A DNA stretch of 64,000 nt from Isoetes taiwanensis (GCA_021234155.1 JAJEKV010000147.1:1053910-1117909), one strand, 5' to 3'; counted from the first letter of the stretch, positions 33,892-46,580 are shown. Made by a program: numbers and translations. Notes: generated by a model not told the origin, from the letters alone.

Positions 33892-34977
33892 TCAACGATT
33901 ATTTTTTGCTGTAGCCAATTTTGCAATCTCAACAAGAGTTTCTTTAGTCATTTGGCATATACTTTGGGTCATAATAGCCATTGACTCAGCAATCTTAAGG
34001 CTGTTCGCAGACCTCATCAACTTAAGTTCTTTAACTAGCTGCATTTTCTTGCATGATTCCTCTTTCATAAAGTCTAGTTTCTTTGATTCAATATCTCCAA
34101 AGGCAGCTGCCATACCTGATATGCCATTAGCTATATCTTCATCTATATGACGTCTTGACCTCTTCTTAGCAGTAGGCTTTCCACATACACCAGGCTGTTT
34201 GCATGCTTCAGACCTGGGACTAGGATCAGCAGTAGTTTCATCAGGGACTATTTTTGAAGGTTCACTAGTTATAGGATCGGGAGTACTTGGTATATCTTCA
34301 AAAGCATCTTGGAATGAAACATTAGTTCCAAAAGCCTCATAACCTGCATCAGCCATGAAGGTATCGGACATATTGCAATGCATTTCACCAGATTGGAATG
34401 TCTCATATCCAAAATTCCCATCATCACCTGCACCTGGGATGTCATGATCTCGAGTACAGCCATGCTTAAGCTCTTTCATTCTTGCATAAAATGGCCAATT
34501 AGATGGCTCAGCTCCTGTTTTGTTACATAATTCTTTTTCATCTTTAAATTTAGTTTGTAACTTATCCCATTTATTCTTCAACTGTCTCAATTCTTCCAAG
34601 CCAGGGACAATCGGCTGCAACTTATTCATTACTTCTCTCCATTGTGAATTTGCAAGATTGAGGCTGCCATTATTGTGCACCTTGAATTCATTGACCAAAT
34701 TAAGAAATGTAACAGTAGCCTTGTCTGACCAATCAACAGGATGCTTTCTTTTCTTTGTCTTCTGAGCTATGCTAACTACATTATCAGTTGCAACAATTGC
34801 CAAAGCATTTTCGTTTACCATAGTAGGCTTGTTTGCCAAGGAATCTTCACTTACGAGAGTAGGCTTAACAATTGCACCAGTCATTCTTGTAAAACGTCTT
34901 GGAGGCATCTTTTCTCTGTTGCTGGCTGCTGGAAGTAAGGATCTAATTGCTCTTGAAGCGGATTTTGTCTGTTTCAT
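33892..34977 (-). CDS. H2 SANT/Myb-like DNA-binding accessory protein
   Basis: The 361-residue frame is intact and runs MKQTKSASRAIR to LATAKNNR. Residues about 85-180 form a Myb/SANT-like (trihelix-related) domain: VDWSDKATVTFLNLVNEF, NSQWREVMNKLQPIVPG and LRQLKNKWDKLQTKFKDEKE. DIPGAGDDGNFGYETF follows. Then come an acidic linker, a basic stretch (KPTAKKRSRRHI, a possible nuclear signal) and a C-terminal coiled coil (KKLDFMKEESCKKMQLVKEL). In plant PIF/Harbinger elements this second protein binds element ends and directs the transposase to them. Its convergent orientation with the transposase matches H1. Confidence 0.87.
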   Translation of the reverse strand: MKQTKSASRAIRSLLPAASNREKMPPRRFTRMTGAIVKPTLVSEDSLANKPTMVNENALAIVATDNVVSIAQKTKKRKHPVDWSDKATVTFLNLVNEFKVHNNGSLNLANSQWREVMNKLQPIVPGLEELRQLKNKWDKLQTKFKDEKELCNKTGAEPSNWPFYARMKELKHGCTRDHDIPGAGDDGNFGYETFQSGEMHCNMSDTFMADAGYEAFGTNVSFQDAFEDIPSTPDPITSEPSKIVPDETTADPSPRSEACKQPGVCGKPTAKKRSRRHIDEDIANGISGMAAAFGDIESKKLDFMKEESCKKMQLVKELKLMRSANSLKIAESMAIMTQSICQMTKETLVEIAKLATAKNNR

Positions 34978-35352
34978 CTAAATTTCATTTCAAATGGATA
35001 TCAACACAAAATACTCTTGATTAACATAATTTTTACTAGTATTTACCCTAACTTGGATGAATATGTGAAAGAACAAACCGAATGACGGATCGAATGAGCT
35101 GAATGATGGATCGAATGAGCTTCTTTCTTCTCCCCTGTTTCTTCCGTCGAAATAACCGATGGGCTAAAAGTTTTTCGATAGCCAAATTGTTAACCAAATA
35201 TTAACAATTAGAATGCCCCTAACTATCAAACGGGGTTAATTTTTCTCTATGGTGTAGAGTTTATTTTTTAACTCTACACCATCTCTCCCTATCTCTCCTC
35301 TCATAATTATCTCTCAATTATCTCTCCTTTTCTCTCACCTCACATGTGGCCA

Positions 35353-35494
<142 letters not shown>

Positions 35495-35663
35495 AGTTCT
35501 TGCTTATAGAACTAACATTTATAGTTTGCCTTTCATAAATATAATGAAGATAAATTGTTATTAGCCGAATCTCTGTCGGATGTTTAAGATAAAATTATTG
35601 ATTAAAGACTTAATTTTTTGAACTTTGTATTTTAATTGTTATTATTGTGCCATTTTGGTTTTT

Positions 35664-35725
35664 GAAAATGTAATATAGAATATATTATAAATTAGAAAAT
35701 GTAATATAGAATATATTATAAATTA
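35664..35725. repeat. 31-bp perfect tandem duplication
   Basis: The AT-rich unit GAAAATGTAATATAGAATAT plus 11 bases occurs twice in direct succession without mismatch. Confidence 0.9.
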
Positions 35726-35800
35726 TTTATGTGAATTCTATTTCTTTAATTAAATTTGGTGTATTATATTTATATTTTGAAGTAAAAAACAAGAACACTA

Positions 35801-36154
35801 TTTTAAGGGGAGTTTCCAAATTTTATTTGTCAAGCATCATTATTGTAAGATTTTAATAGACATTCTATCAAATGAAGCTTTTATATTTATAGATGTTGTT
35901 TTTTCAAAAGTAATATTCAGTAATGTTTTGAGTTTTTTATTCATACTGTAGCCATTTTGCCAGTGTTTGAAACTGTATTTTAAGGGGCATTTTCAAATTT
36001 TATTTGTCAAGCATCATTATTGTAAGATTTTAATAGACATTCTATCAAATGAAGCTTTTATACTTATAGATGTTGTTTTTTCAAAAGTAATATTCAGTAA
36101 TGTTTTGAGTTTTTTATTCGTATTGTAGCCATGTTGCCAGTGTTTGAAACTGAA
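35801..36154. repeat. 177-bp tandem duplication
   Basis: Two adjacent copies start TTTTAAGGGG (35801 and 35978) and share GTCAAGCATCATTATTGTAA and AGTAATATTCAGTAATGTTT. Only a few substitutions separate them. The sequence is non-coding and AT-rich. Confidence 0.88.
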
Positions 36155-36453
36155 TTTCTTAACTTTAATTACTAATATAAGAGTAAATAATACATATGTA
36201 TTAATTTCTAAATCAATATAAATCTATAGTAAAACTTTTGATAAATAAATGGTTAATTACATATTATGAATATAAAAAAATTTAGAAATTTTAATAAAAC
36301 TAGCCATTCTATTGAAGGCCTAATAAATTCTCTACATTTCCTATTCGAATGTCACTTCTCTATTTAGCCATTCCTTTGCACGCTTAAAAAAGACTTGGTA
36401 TTCTTTGAATGACTAGAGGCCTCAAGAATGGTACGCATTCAAATTTAACCCTT

Positions 36454-38533
36454 GCTACCTAGTAACTACTTTGTTTTGTTTGTTAGAAAAGGTTCGTGTG
36501 TGAGCCCTTAAGTGGGGTAAGGGATGCCTCACATGTAATGTCTCCGGCTCCGGCAAAAATTTTGAGGCGTTCACATGCTAGACGTCGCCATCACTCACAT
36601 CGCTCAATTCCGTTCTCCATTGCTCATCACTCACATCGCCATTGCTACCGGGGTTTTATGGATTGCTTCAAGATTGCTTCACTGGGGTTTTACGGATTGC
36701 TTCGAGATTTACCTATTCCTGCAGGTGAAGACCAAAAATGACTGGAAATGGAGGTCAAGACATCTCCCTTGACATAGCAGCCGGTCGATCAGGAACTGCA
36801 GGAGCAGTTTGACGTCCAACGGTTTGGACATTGAGCCGTCCGACAAGAAACATTAACATGTGAATACGTTTATTATTACATGTGAAACATCCCTAAGGGG
36901 TGGCGAGCCAGTTAGGGCGGGCCACGTAACGGCTCGCATAGGAACCTTCTTCCGCGTAAAAAATAAATAATTAAATAAATAAATAATAAATAGACCAAAA
37001 ATAAGTAAAAAATATTAAAAATAAATAGACCATTGGATTTGCATGGAGGCTAGTCTATAATATGGCATAGTTCGATGCCCAGGGATTGCCCCTATTGGTT
37101 CCCGCTCATGTCATTGGAGATAACAAGATTTAAAAATAGTTTAAAATTGGCAGGAATTTCCTTTGTCTACTTATTACATTTTGCCAATTTCTCTCGCTAC
37201 GTCTGATGAGCTATGTTTCATTGCTCTGGAAATATACTTGAAATTCCAAATCAAGAACGGTGCAGCTACCCTTGCCCTTTTCCTTTTTTAGAAGCTAGTT
37301 TGACTTGTTCTTTTGGCCCATTGATGTTGGCTTTTCAAGATATGTTTTATTAAATATGTAAAAGACACACGAAAATACACAATAGACAAGTTAATAAATT
37401 GCCCACTTTTTCTTATGGAGCTGGTTAGTGCAATGAATTGACCATTCCTTGAACCATTCCATTGAAAACCTTTCGAGACAGAGGTTTTTTAATTCTAGTA
37501 ATAGTTGTACTAGGCCATTGCATAGGTCCCATAGCCTCTTGGTCTTCGTGGATTTTTAATCCTAGTAATAGTTGTACTAGGCCATTGTATAGGTCCCATA
37601 GCCTCTTGGTCTTCGTGGACATTAAAAAATTTATTCTATTCTATTCTATTCTTATGTGATTTATCTATTGAAGTGGAATCTGAAATGGCTATTTTTGCTA
37701 TTGATTTTTTTTTTTCCTAACTTAGATCTAACCCAAATAGCAGTTCTCCTTAACCAAGTTTTCAATATAACTATAACTAAAATGGTATTCTTTTTCAAAT
37801 TAGAAAAACCATAAAATTAGAAAAAGAAACACAACATACCACCTCAAATTACATGCCCTCATAAATCTAACAACTCAAGTTATACGTTTAGATCCAAAGG
37901 AGGCAAATGCTATTAGATTTTTTTGCCAGCAAAGTTCAAACATATTAGTTTAACATGGGGTTTTCTTTGTATTTTTGAATGCTTTTTGCTACGGTTTTCA
38001 TACGATTTAATGGGTGTATTGCACGGGTGTACTAATTAATATATCTACAGTGCATGCTACAATTTCTATATTTGAATAGCATATTACTATGGTTTGCGTT
38101 GCATATGCTATGCTTCATAACTAAATTGTTTTCTAAATCCCAAAATGCACATGTAAGCATCAAGGCACTTCATTTTAATGTTCACATGAGAAAGGGGTCT
38201 ACGGGTTTATACTTTAGGGTTTCCAGATTTTGCAAGCGTGAAGAAAATTGTTGCAGTCTTCTTGCAAAAGATTCCAATAGCTTGTCAGGTATTGTGGTGC
38301 TACTCTTGCAGAGAAAGTCCTTGTAAAGGCATTGAATGTGTTGAAGTTATGCAGAGCTATGCCGTATAGATTTCGCTCACCGCCTTGCAGGTTTAGGGGA
38401 TATGGGAGTTGGACTTCCATCGACTAAGAGTGATATATGCCCATGTTTTCATTGTATTTTTTTTGCTAATTTCATTTTTCTGATACACAGTTGTGCTGTT
38501 ACATTTTCTCAGGGACCAAATGTTCTAGCCTTG
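36454..38533. repeat. Dispersed repeat B, copy 2
   Basis: It is collinear with 13562-15271 (landmarks given there), with about 370 bp of additional sequence at roughly 36515-36890. That extra part contains small direct repeats (CATCACTCACATCGC-like and GGGGTTTTAYGGATTGCTTC). No gene is recognised. Confidence 0.7.
37446..37652 (+). repeat. SINE-like tail with internal 67-bp duplication
   Basis: The block from TTTTTAATYCTAGTAATAG to CTTGGTCTTCGTGGA occurs twice in tandem. The second copy continues into CATTAAAAAATTTATTCTAT and (TATTC)n. It is in the same family as 2560-2725. Confidence 0.7.
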
Positions 38534-38894
38534 TGCTGCCATGCTATGGTAGCATGGAAGAGCAAGGCACATTTCACATTCTTATGCTCACACTTTGATT
38601 TGAACTTAGAGACACAAGGAGAATTCATCTTTGCACACTTTGAAGACTTGAAGAGCAAGGTGAGGACATTTGACTTAGGTCACACAAGCAAGACATGAAG
38701 GAGAATCAAGGCAAAGTTTGAAGATTTGAAGACCCCTTGAAGAGTTCTTGGTATGTGATGTTATTATTTGAGTTCTTGGCATAATTACACCCTTTGATTC
38801 CCATCCTACACCCTCCACACCCTTTACCATGAAAAAATGTTGATGAGATCTTAAGTTCCTTGCCTACATTTCATCTCCCAAGTCAAATTTGGCC
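38534..38894. other. Non-coding spacer
   Basis: No gene is recognised. The 98-residue frame at 38402-38698 spans the end of repeat B and unrelated sequence, and shows no domain. Confidence 0.35.
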
Positions 38895-39365
38895 TTGAAG
38901 ATTTTTTCTAGTCAAAACTTCCCCTTTACATGTCATTCACATTCCACACACTTTCCATGCCATTACCATCTCATTCAAGTCCAAGAACTTGACTTGGTCA
39001 TACATATGGTCAAAGGTCAACTTCCTCTCTTTATAAGTAAAAAAAGAGAGAGAATGCAAAAATTCCTAAGGGAAGCACCTAAAGTACAAAATTTGCCTAG
39101 AAAATGCAAATTATATGCATTAAAGCCTAAATTGACCTATGACAACACTCTAAAGAGGCCAAGTCATCATATATGTCATCCACATTGCCATGTCATACCA
39201 TGCACGTGTCACCCCATTGAAATTCTATTTTTGCAAAAGATCTTCAAATTACATGGTTGAATCCATAAGGGAGACACATCATCATGCCACATTCCACATC
39301 ATCATCCACTTGTCATACACATCATGTCCACCTCATCCAAAGTTTTGACTAGAAAAAATATTCTT
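38895..39365. mobile_element. Candidate MITE with 24-bp inverted ends
   Basis: GAAGATTTTTTCTAGTCAAA (from 38895) is mirrored by TTTGACTAGAAAAAATATTC (ending 39365), giving roughly 23 of 24 paired bases about 470 bp apart. The interior is non-coding and rich in CATCATCCACATT-like simple words. A target-site duplication is not evident, so the boundaries are approximate. Confidence 0.45.
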
Positions 39366-39819
39366 AGCCAAGTTGTTTGACACCTCACTACCCTTGTTTG
39401 CCATGTCACCATTACATTGCCAAGTCATCATGCCCTCTTGCCACATTACCTTCCATACACACCATTTTAAGGCCAAAATTCAAAAGTTCTCGCCCTCCAT
39501 GCCGGAGGGTGAAGTGGCTTAAATCATAGTTCAAAGTCATGTTTTGAAAATCAATTCAAATTGCTACTTCTAGACAATAGAATACTTGATACCATGGCTT
39601 TATGGGAATTGTCCTGAAGAAATCTTTGGTGCTCGGCATGGAAGAAGTATTGCAGAAGATAAGGACAAGTGTAATAGAGCAGAGAATAGAAATACATGTT
39701 TTGTTAGCATAGAAATGGGAGAACTCCTTGAAGACCTCGGATCGGTTTTTTGTAATGGAGGGCTTCAAACATATGAGGAGCAGGTTTTGTAGAGGAATGA
39801 AACATTGATGCATAGCCTC

Positions 39820-40984
39820 TAAGATGGAACCTCTAAGATTGGCTGTACCACTGTTGCTGATGCGACAAGAAAGGATTTTTTACAGAAACCTAATGTGACC
39901 GAGTCCAGAAAGACTAAAAAAATTGATGTGGGGCTGTCAGATCGGGCAGATTCTGAGGCCGAATCATGTGATTCAGCCGAATCATGTGATTCAGCCAACT
40001 CTGAAGCATCCGAAGCATTCGAATCAAATGAAGAGGTGAAGTCTGCAAAAATAGAAACGGAAAAAGGAGGAGAAGATGGACAGAGACAGAAACCAAAAAA
40101 AGGAGACTATGGGAACAGGAGCCGGGTCAGGAGATGCCGTGCCTGCACTATTGGCTCTTAATACGTCTCTTTCTGATGCTAATCTTCGCCTGCTGACAAA
40201 CAAAAAGGAGAATATCGGTTCCCATGGTATGAACTATGAATTAGTAGGAGCTATCAAGGATGCGAAGTCTGAAATAACAGGAATTACCAGAGATAACTCA
40301 CAACTGTCAGTAGGAGGAGTTACTGGAGATGATTTGCAGCTGACAGTAGGGCAAATGCGGCAAGCAATGGAGCAATCGATGTTAACAATGAAAATGGCAA
40401 TGGAATTCTCTGTGCAAGGTATGATGAATGATCTCAAATCCTTTCTTATTGCTCAAGTTCAGACAGAGATAGATAAATGTAAAAGCCAACTGATGCAAGA
40501 AGTAGATCACTTCAAGAGCAGCATGAAGGAAGAATTTGAATTGTTTAAGATAGGATTTAGCGCCTCAGTGGAGCAATCTGGTGACATCTATGGCGGAGAT
40601 AAGGAAAGTGGAGATAGGGAAAGTGATATGGCAGAGGTAAAATCGCAGCTTACAGCTTATATTGAGGAACAAGAAAAGAAGGAAAAAGCTTTGAATATTA
40701 GAATTATGGGTCTTCGTGAAGAAGCTGAAGAGAAAACCACAGAAGTCGTGACGTCTTTTTGTAGGCAGGAACTTCAAATCATGGATGCTGGAATTGTAGA
40801 AGCGTTCCGGATTGGGAAATTTAATGGCAGGGACAGACATGTTATTGTAAAGTTCCGTTGCAGGGAAGATAAGCTTAACGTGTTGAAGAAAAAAACTTTG
40901 TTAAAGGGGAAAAAGATATGGATAAATGATGACCTTACCAAGAATCAATTACAAGAATACAAAGAACAGCTGCAGATATTTAGA
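39820..40984 (+). pseudogene. Host LINE (LINE-H), 5' segment: ORF1
   Basis: This is an ORF1 protein of the same type as LINE1. A low-complexity N-terminus contains a small repeat (GAATCATGTGATTCAGCC twice, 39961-39996). A frameshift falls near 40076-40160, then a long frame (40076-40984) carries a coiled coil and the RRM: LNIRIMGLREEAEEKT, GIVEAFRIGKFNGRDR, VIVKFRCREDKLNVL and KIWINDDLTKNQLQEYKEQ. The protein stops making sense after LQIFR at 40984, exactly where the nested LINE begins. Its continuation is at 44203. Confidence 0.78.
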
Positions 40985-43900
40985 ACTTAAGGGTTATAAT
41001 CGACTTCTCGCCACGAGCAAAACAAGATCGACAGGTTTTGGATGAGGTGAGGGAGGATTAGCCTGCTATGCGAGACAGGACATTGCTCACCAGATTAAAC
41101 TTATTAAGGTATGTGAATTTTTACAATATGCATGGTTTGAGATAAGCGGTTCATGCAAGATTTTTTTGGCTTTGTGCTATTTTGCACCGCTGCCGGCTGC
41201 TAATATATGTAACCAGGATGGGCTTTCTAGAGAAGACCCATTTATATATCTGAGCCAAGATATTGCAAATTTTTCTCAAGAAGGATCTGTCATATTAGGA
41301 GGAGATTTTAATGCACGAATTAAAGATTTGCAAGCCTCTTGGTTTCTGCAGGAAGAAGCGGATCCTTTATGGATGGAGGAAGCTGAGGCCTGGCATATAA
41401 TTGGCACAGAATGGAAACGTACATCGCAAGATAATATAATCAATGAAATGATATGGGGAAATTTCTTTTTGGTCTGTGCAGTTGCTTTAGATTGCTTATT
41501 CTTAATGGCTGCAAACGATTCCCAGAATCGTGGTTTTTTACAAATGATACAGCAAGAGGAAAGAGTGTGGTTGATTATGTTATTGCTGATCAGTATGTAG
41601 CAGAAATGGTTCTAACCGATTTGCTAGTAGAAAGCCCCCTGGTAGAATCTGAGCATTCTCCACTGGTTCTTGATCTAAAAGTTTTGGGAAACCGTCACTC
41701 AAAAGCAAAAGCGAGATGTGTAGCTCCTTTACTGCTGGACTATACTAGACAAGCAGAGTATGTAAAAGAGGTAAAATATCTCTTTGACAATTGGGACCTT
41801 CGCAGGATCATGTGGAGCGAAGCAGAGTATTCCAGAATAAAGTGCTAGAGGCTACAAAACATGATTTCTCATCTTTAACTCCGAAAAGGAAGAAAGATAG
41901 ACTCTGGTTTAATAATGAATGTCAGGTGGCAAGGAAAAATCTGCAGGGCATGAATGGGGTCCAGAGGAAACTGCATTTAAGATTATACAGGGGAATGCTA
42001 AAAAGGAAAAAGAGGGCCTTTCTGTTAAAAAGACAAACAGAGTTATATGATAAGCTGATATGCCATCCAGCAGAATTTTGGAAGCATATGAATGCACAAA
42101 CATCACAGGTGGACGAGGTGGACATTGAGCAGATGTATACACATATCCAAAATCTGTACTATAAAGACAATGCATAAGATATTGAGACAGTGGATATTTT
42201 TGATCCCGAGCTTATCACAGCAAAGGAGGTTTCCGAGGCAATGCAGAAAATGGCAAATGGCAAAGCTGCAGATGCATCAGGGCTTAAAGCCGAGTTGCTT
42301 AAATGGGCTGGAGATCGAATGATTATTGAAATAGCTAGTCTATTTAATTCAGCTATGGCATTAGGTTTTCCTCTTGATTGGCAAGTTAGTCGGATTGTCC
42401 CCATCCACAAAGGGGGAGATAAGCAGGATGTAAATAATTATCGCACAATAATGATAAGCAGTACCATGGCAAAGTTATTTGGGATAGTGCTAGAGCAAAA
42501 ACTGTCAAAATAGCTGGAAAATAACAATCTCAGAGCACGTGCACAAGCAGGTTTTCGTCAGGGGTACTCTACCACTGATCATTTGTTGGTTATGAGAGAG
42601 CTTATAGAAGATTCAAAAGGCAGGGATAAAGCTACATATGCGTGCTTTATTGATTTTCGCAAGGCCTTTGATACAGTTCCACGAAACAAGCTAATGCAGC
42701 GTTTGGAGGATCTTCGGGTCCCGCCGCGTAAAATAAGAGCCATGTTTGCTCGAGAAGGTAATTGCCCAGCTTTGTTTTCCTTTAAGTGAGAAATGCAGTA
42801 AGCAAATTATTAGCAACATTGGAGTGAAGCAAGGTTGTCCAGCATCGCCAACGCTCTTTGGAGTATACATTGATGAGCTTGAAGGGTGGCTTAAGGAAAA
42901 TTGCTTGGAGGGGGCATTTATTACAGATTATTTCGTAGAATTGCTGCTCTATGCTGATGATATAGTTCTTATTGCACGATTTGAGACAAGTTTGCAAAAA
43001 CATCTAAATGTATTGAAAAGGTTTTGTGAGCTTACAGAGATGACTGTAAATCTAGAAAAGACAAAAGTCATGGTGTTTGGTACTAGAAAAGTATGTAATT
43101 TATACTATGATGGATAGGTGGTGGAACAGGTATGTAATTACAGATATTTGGGCCTAGAGGTAACAGATACTTATACGTGGAATGTTGCAGTGGACAAAAG
43201 AGTAAATGCAGGCAGAAGAGGACTGTTTGGAATGCAGGCAAGATGTCGCACAATTCAATTGTGGGACTGGACTATGCGCCACCATTTGTATAGAGCACTC
43301 GTGCAACCAGTGGTTCTGTATGGTTGCCAAGTATGGGGACCAGGGCTATCACGCAAGAAATGGAAAAGCATTGAATCTGTACAGAAATGCTTTCTGATGG
43401 ATGAACTCGGAGTTAAATCCAAACACCGTACCCAATGCTCCTTGCAGAAGCGGGAATGTTGCCTTTGGAGGCAGACGCTCTTTGCCAATTTATAAGATAT
43501 GTGCTTAGAGTTCAATCTCTAACGCCAGATAGATTGCCATATAAGGTATTAGAAGCAAGCCGTGAGCATGGTTGGTATCATAAGGGAGTTGCGTGGCTAA
43601 ACCGTTGGGGCATCTCAATGATAGATATGCCTACAAAGCCAGAAGGGATCAGGGAATGGGTCAGGTTGAAAGTTACTGATAAAATATGGGCAAATGCGCA
43701 AGGAAAAATGGAATTCTCTAAAAGAGAGATTAATCCTATAGTCACCTATACACCGCAGCAATATCTCTTTGATCATTTACCTAGGGCACACCAACACTTG
43801 ATTTGTCGGATGAGGGTTAGCTCCCATCACCTACGAATTGAGTGTGGATGATGGCGTCAGATTCCTAGGGACCAGAGAATATGTGAAGTTTGCGGCTCAC

Positions 43901-44196
43901 AAGAAGTTGAAGATGAACACCATTTTCTTATTGCCTGTCCAGCGTACACAGCCATAAGAGATCGTCATGGATTGAAAGAGTCGGATCTTCGAAATGCATA
44001 TACAGTTTTTCAGTTACGCTCACAGTCACTTGCATCTCTCCTTGAGGAGATATGGCAAGTTCATGAGGTTTCTTTGCAGCGGTGGACTGACGTGTCCCTC
44101 ATTTTGTAGCACCTTTATGTTTGTTTCTGATATTTCGTCTCCTAGACCATAGGGTCTCTATGAGATAGTGAATAAATTTACTTTACTTTACTTTAC
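40985..44196 (+). mobile_element. Nested LINE (LINE-N), 5' truncated, decayed
   Basis: It is inserted in ORF1 of LINE-H. TTTAGA at 40979-40984 is repeated at 44197-44202, a plausible 6-bp target duplication, although it overlaps the TTTAC tail. The copy starts within the endonuclease (GGLACYARQD, GGDFNARI) and contains the RT: QAGFRQGYSTTDHL, FIDFRKAFDTVP, GVKQGCPASPTLFGVY, YADDIVLIA at about 42953 and YRYLGLEV. It also has a C-terminal CEVCGSQEVEDEHHFLIAC. Stops (for example at 42175, 42511, 43115 and 43849) and several frameshifts disable it. The 3' end has AGACC-ATA-GGGTCT and then a (TTTAC)4 tail. Confidence 0.85.
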
Positions 44197-44376
44197 TTTA
44201 GAGAAGCTAAGCAAAATGGTAAACGAGCATTCTGGCGTCGGGGAAAGGTGGCAGTTGATGAAGGAACCGCATAGGAATTTGACACCACTAGGATACTATG
44301 CTGGAATATAAATAGCTTAAATGCAACGAAGGTAGAAATGATGGGAGATATTTTAGAGCATGTAGATTTAGTTTTT
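44197..44376 (+). pseudogene. Host LINE (LINE-H), middle segment: ORF1 end, TAG, endonuclease start
   Basis: It resumes LINE-H at the codon after the break (REAKQNGKRAFWRRGKVAV) and reaches a TAG at 44272-44274. It then continues in the same frame as EFDTTRILCWNINSLNATKV and stops at ILEHVDLVF. No Met lies between the TAG and WNIN, as in LINE1 and LINE2. The coding sense ends at 44376, where a new insertion begins with GGGTTGCCCC. The next piece is at 54665. Confidence 0.8.
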
Positions 44377-44470
44377 GGGTTGCCCCTAGGGGGGCAAACC
44401 CTCGTTTATGTGGGTATGTGGGCATATTCAAGTATATGCTGGCATATACCTAGCATATGCTGATGATTGC
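44377..44470 (+). repeat. Terminal sequence L of the insertion family
   Basis: GGGTTGCCCC and GGGGCAAACCC form a palindromic tip. The sequence continues with ATGTGGGTATGTGGGCATAT and AAGTATATGCTGGCATATAC. The second part recurs in the same orientation at 54537-54600 and inverted at 55700-55826, so at least three copies of this terminus exist here. Confidence 0.65.
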
Positions 44471-44493
44471 TAAAAACTGGCTGCTGCCTGTAA

Positions 44494-45035
44494 ATGGTCG
44501 GTCATCCAGCCCCATTATCAGCCTGCTACACAAACGCTATCCGCCGGACTTGGCTATGGCTTCTTTACTTTGCTAGTTTGCGGGCAGGGAGGCGGCATCA
44601 TCCTTGTGTTTATCTGGGCAGAGGCCCAGAGTTGAGTTGGCAACCATTCAAGAAGCTGGAGGCGATTCTCTTTTTGTGTTGGCAACCTCTGTTACAAAGG
44701 CAAGGCCGATTTTGCAGGCTTCGTGGTATTCAATTCAGGGTTCTGCTCCATTATGGTTCTTTCAACAGTCAATTATTAGCAGAATCACGATTCTTTCCCG
44801 GTGGCATCATCTTTGCTATGGCAGGAGTAGAGCATTCTTCGTATTGGAAATGGTTCCTCGGAGGAGGCTTCGCAACAATTTGCAGGCTTATAGGCGGAGT
44901 GAAACAGGAGGAGATAATGGGAATGGTAACGGGCCATGGAAACCTTGTGATTAATATGGCTATGGCGGGAGTACTCGTTATCTAACTTTCACGGGAAAGC
45001 TCGCTTGGATATTGGATGCTATTGTTTCTATTTGG
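44494..45035 (+). other. Possible exon remnant, unidentified
   Basis: Overlapping frames (44494-44985 and 44604-44954) are open but show no domain I can name. In the second frame, past one stop, STRYLTFTGKLAWILDAIVS is followed by a GTGAGT, which would be a consensus 5' splice site near 45037. Given the other gene fragments in this insertion, a captured exon is possible, but the call is weak. Confidence 0.25.
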
Positions 45036-45725
45036 GTGAGTTTTTGAATATTCTTTTCTTTTTCCGTTGAATGCTAACATTCATTTGGTCGATATGCTTC
45101 TTTTTTGTCGCATTCTCGATTGCATGTATCTTTAACTGCGTTCTTTTCTTCTGGAACATACATGCCTCTGGTTGTGATTGGAAACTGGAAATTTTTTTTG
45201 TTTATCACAAACAAGATTGAGTGGTTAGGGAGCTCGTCAGGTGCTTGAAGTTGAGTACATATGTTTTAGAGTTTAACTGGATGATGCATTAAAGGTATAG
45301 CTCCTTGCCATCTTTAAACTGACTTGTTAACTGCCTGCAGCTATTTCTGGTGCTTTTACCATTTGTCGGACTAGTTGCATACCTCTGACTAGTTGCATAC
45401 CTCTGGTTTGCATGGCGAGATATTGTTAAATGAAATGTAAGTTGCTTGTTTCTCTGTACGTGAAAGGATTGGTCAGTAATCATGGTCATTTTTGGATTAA
45501 GAAAAGGGGCACGTTCTTCCGTTAGAACCCACGCGGTAATGTCTGGAATACTAAGATGCTTGATAGGCATATATATTGCTTAACATGCAGACTGTACTGA
45601 CCTCATGGTGCTAGCTGTCTATGCTCACAAGTGAGTGAACTGAAGGCCTGGCTTGATTAATTTGCTCAATTCTTTTCTAGAACACTTTGAGGAGTTAAGA
45701 TTGCTCCTAATGGTGTTTTTACGAG

Positions 45726-45900
45726 CCACAGATGGTTTTGTGATTTAATCTGAACAAGGGACTCAGGTTGCAGCAGTTTGTCTTGGCCCCTCTTTAAATG
45801 GTCCCGTAATGTATCTCACATTTTCGAAATGAATGTAATCCATCAACGCTGCTAGTGGGAGCATTGATCTGAATTTCAACACCATCTGAGCTTCAATAAG
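45726..45900 (+). repeat. Tandem duplication, copy 1 (left part, interrupted by copia)
   Basis: CACAGATGGTTTTGTGATTT through CACCATCTGAGCTTCAATAA is repeated at 51483-51660. The remainder of copy 1 continues after the copia element at 51183-51390 and matches 51661-51868. The copia element therefore landed inside the first copy of a ~385-bp tandem duplication. Confidence 0.85.
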
Positions 45901-46248
45901 TGTTGGAATATAAATATGCTGACTAAGCATAATGTGCTGAAACAGCAGTGGTTCAGCACGTAGCACACAGGTGCTGAGAAGGTGCTGAAATGTACAGAAG
46001 GCAGCACTTTGTCAGCACTGAGCACCGACCCTAAATCAGTGCCATAATTAGTGGGCGGTGGTTAAACGGTAGACTACTATTCTTAGTCTCACCGGTTGTA
46101 TATATTGATTGTACGTTATGTACTATGCAATGCTCAGAAGTAGAGATTGTATTTCCTATTGCTTTTCTCAATAGATTTGTTCTTGTCTTCTATTCTATCT
46201 CTTGAGTCGATCTTGCGGGTTTGTGCTGGTTTTGCACTAGTTCTATCA
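45901..46248 (+). repeat. 5' LTR of the copia element
   Basis: The 348-bp repeat is identical to 50830-51177 except for one base in GTTCAGCAC(G/T)TAGCACAC. It contains the run TATATATTG near the 3' half and short GTGCTGA repeats in the 5' half. Confidence 0.95.
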
Positions 46249-46260
46249 TGGTATCAGACG
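46249..46260 (+). promoter_or_regulatory. Primer-binding site for initiator Met tRNA
   Basis: TGGTATCAGACG lies directly after the 5' LTR. Plant copia elements use the 3' end of initiator methionine tRNA, which pairs with TGGTATCAGA; ten of the twelve bases read here fit. Confidence 0.85.
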
Positions 46261-46580
46261 CTTTCTTGAGGGGAGAATAGAGCAAGCTATTGGAAAAGCA
46301 TCCAAATTGGATTGGCCATTGTTTCCAGGAGTTCTTTGGCTGAGATTTGGTGGTGGAATATCTCATTTGCAGCATTGGAGAAGATTCTTGCTTTTTGGTC
46401 TGGAGGAAGTGTTTTGGGAGAGTGATTCGGATTTTCCAGCAAGTTCTAGTGTGAGATTCGAGTTTTCCAAGACCTTTTTGGCGACAAAATTCAAGATTCA
46501 ACTTTTCTAGTGGGTGCTTTGTTTGGTGACGAATTTGTTTTCTCAACCATCTGTTTGGCTGCTGAAAGCAGGAGAAATTC

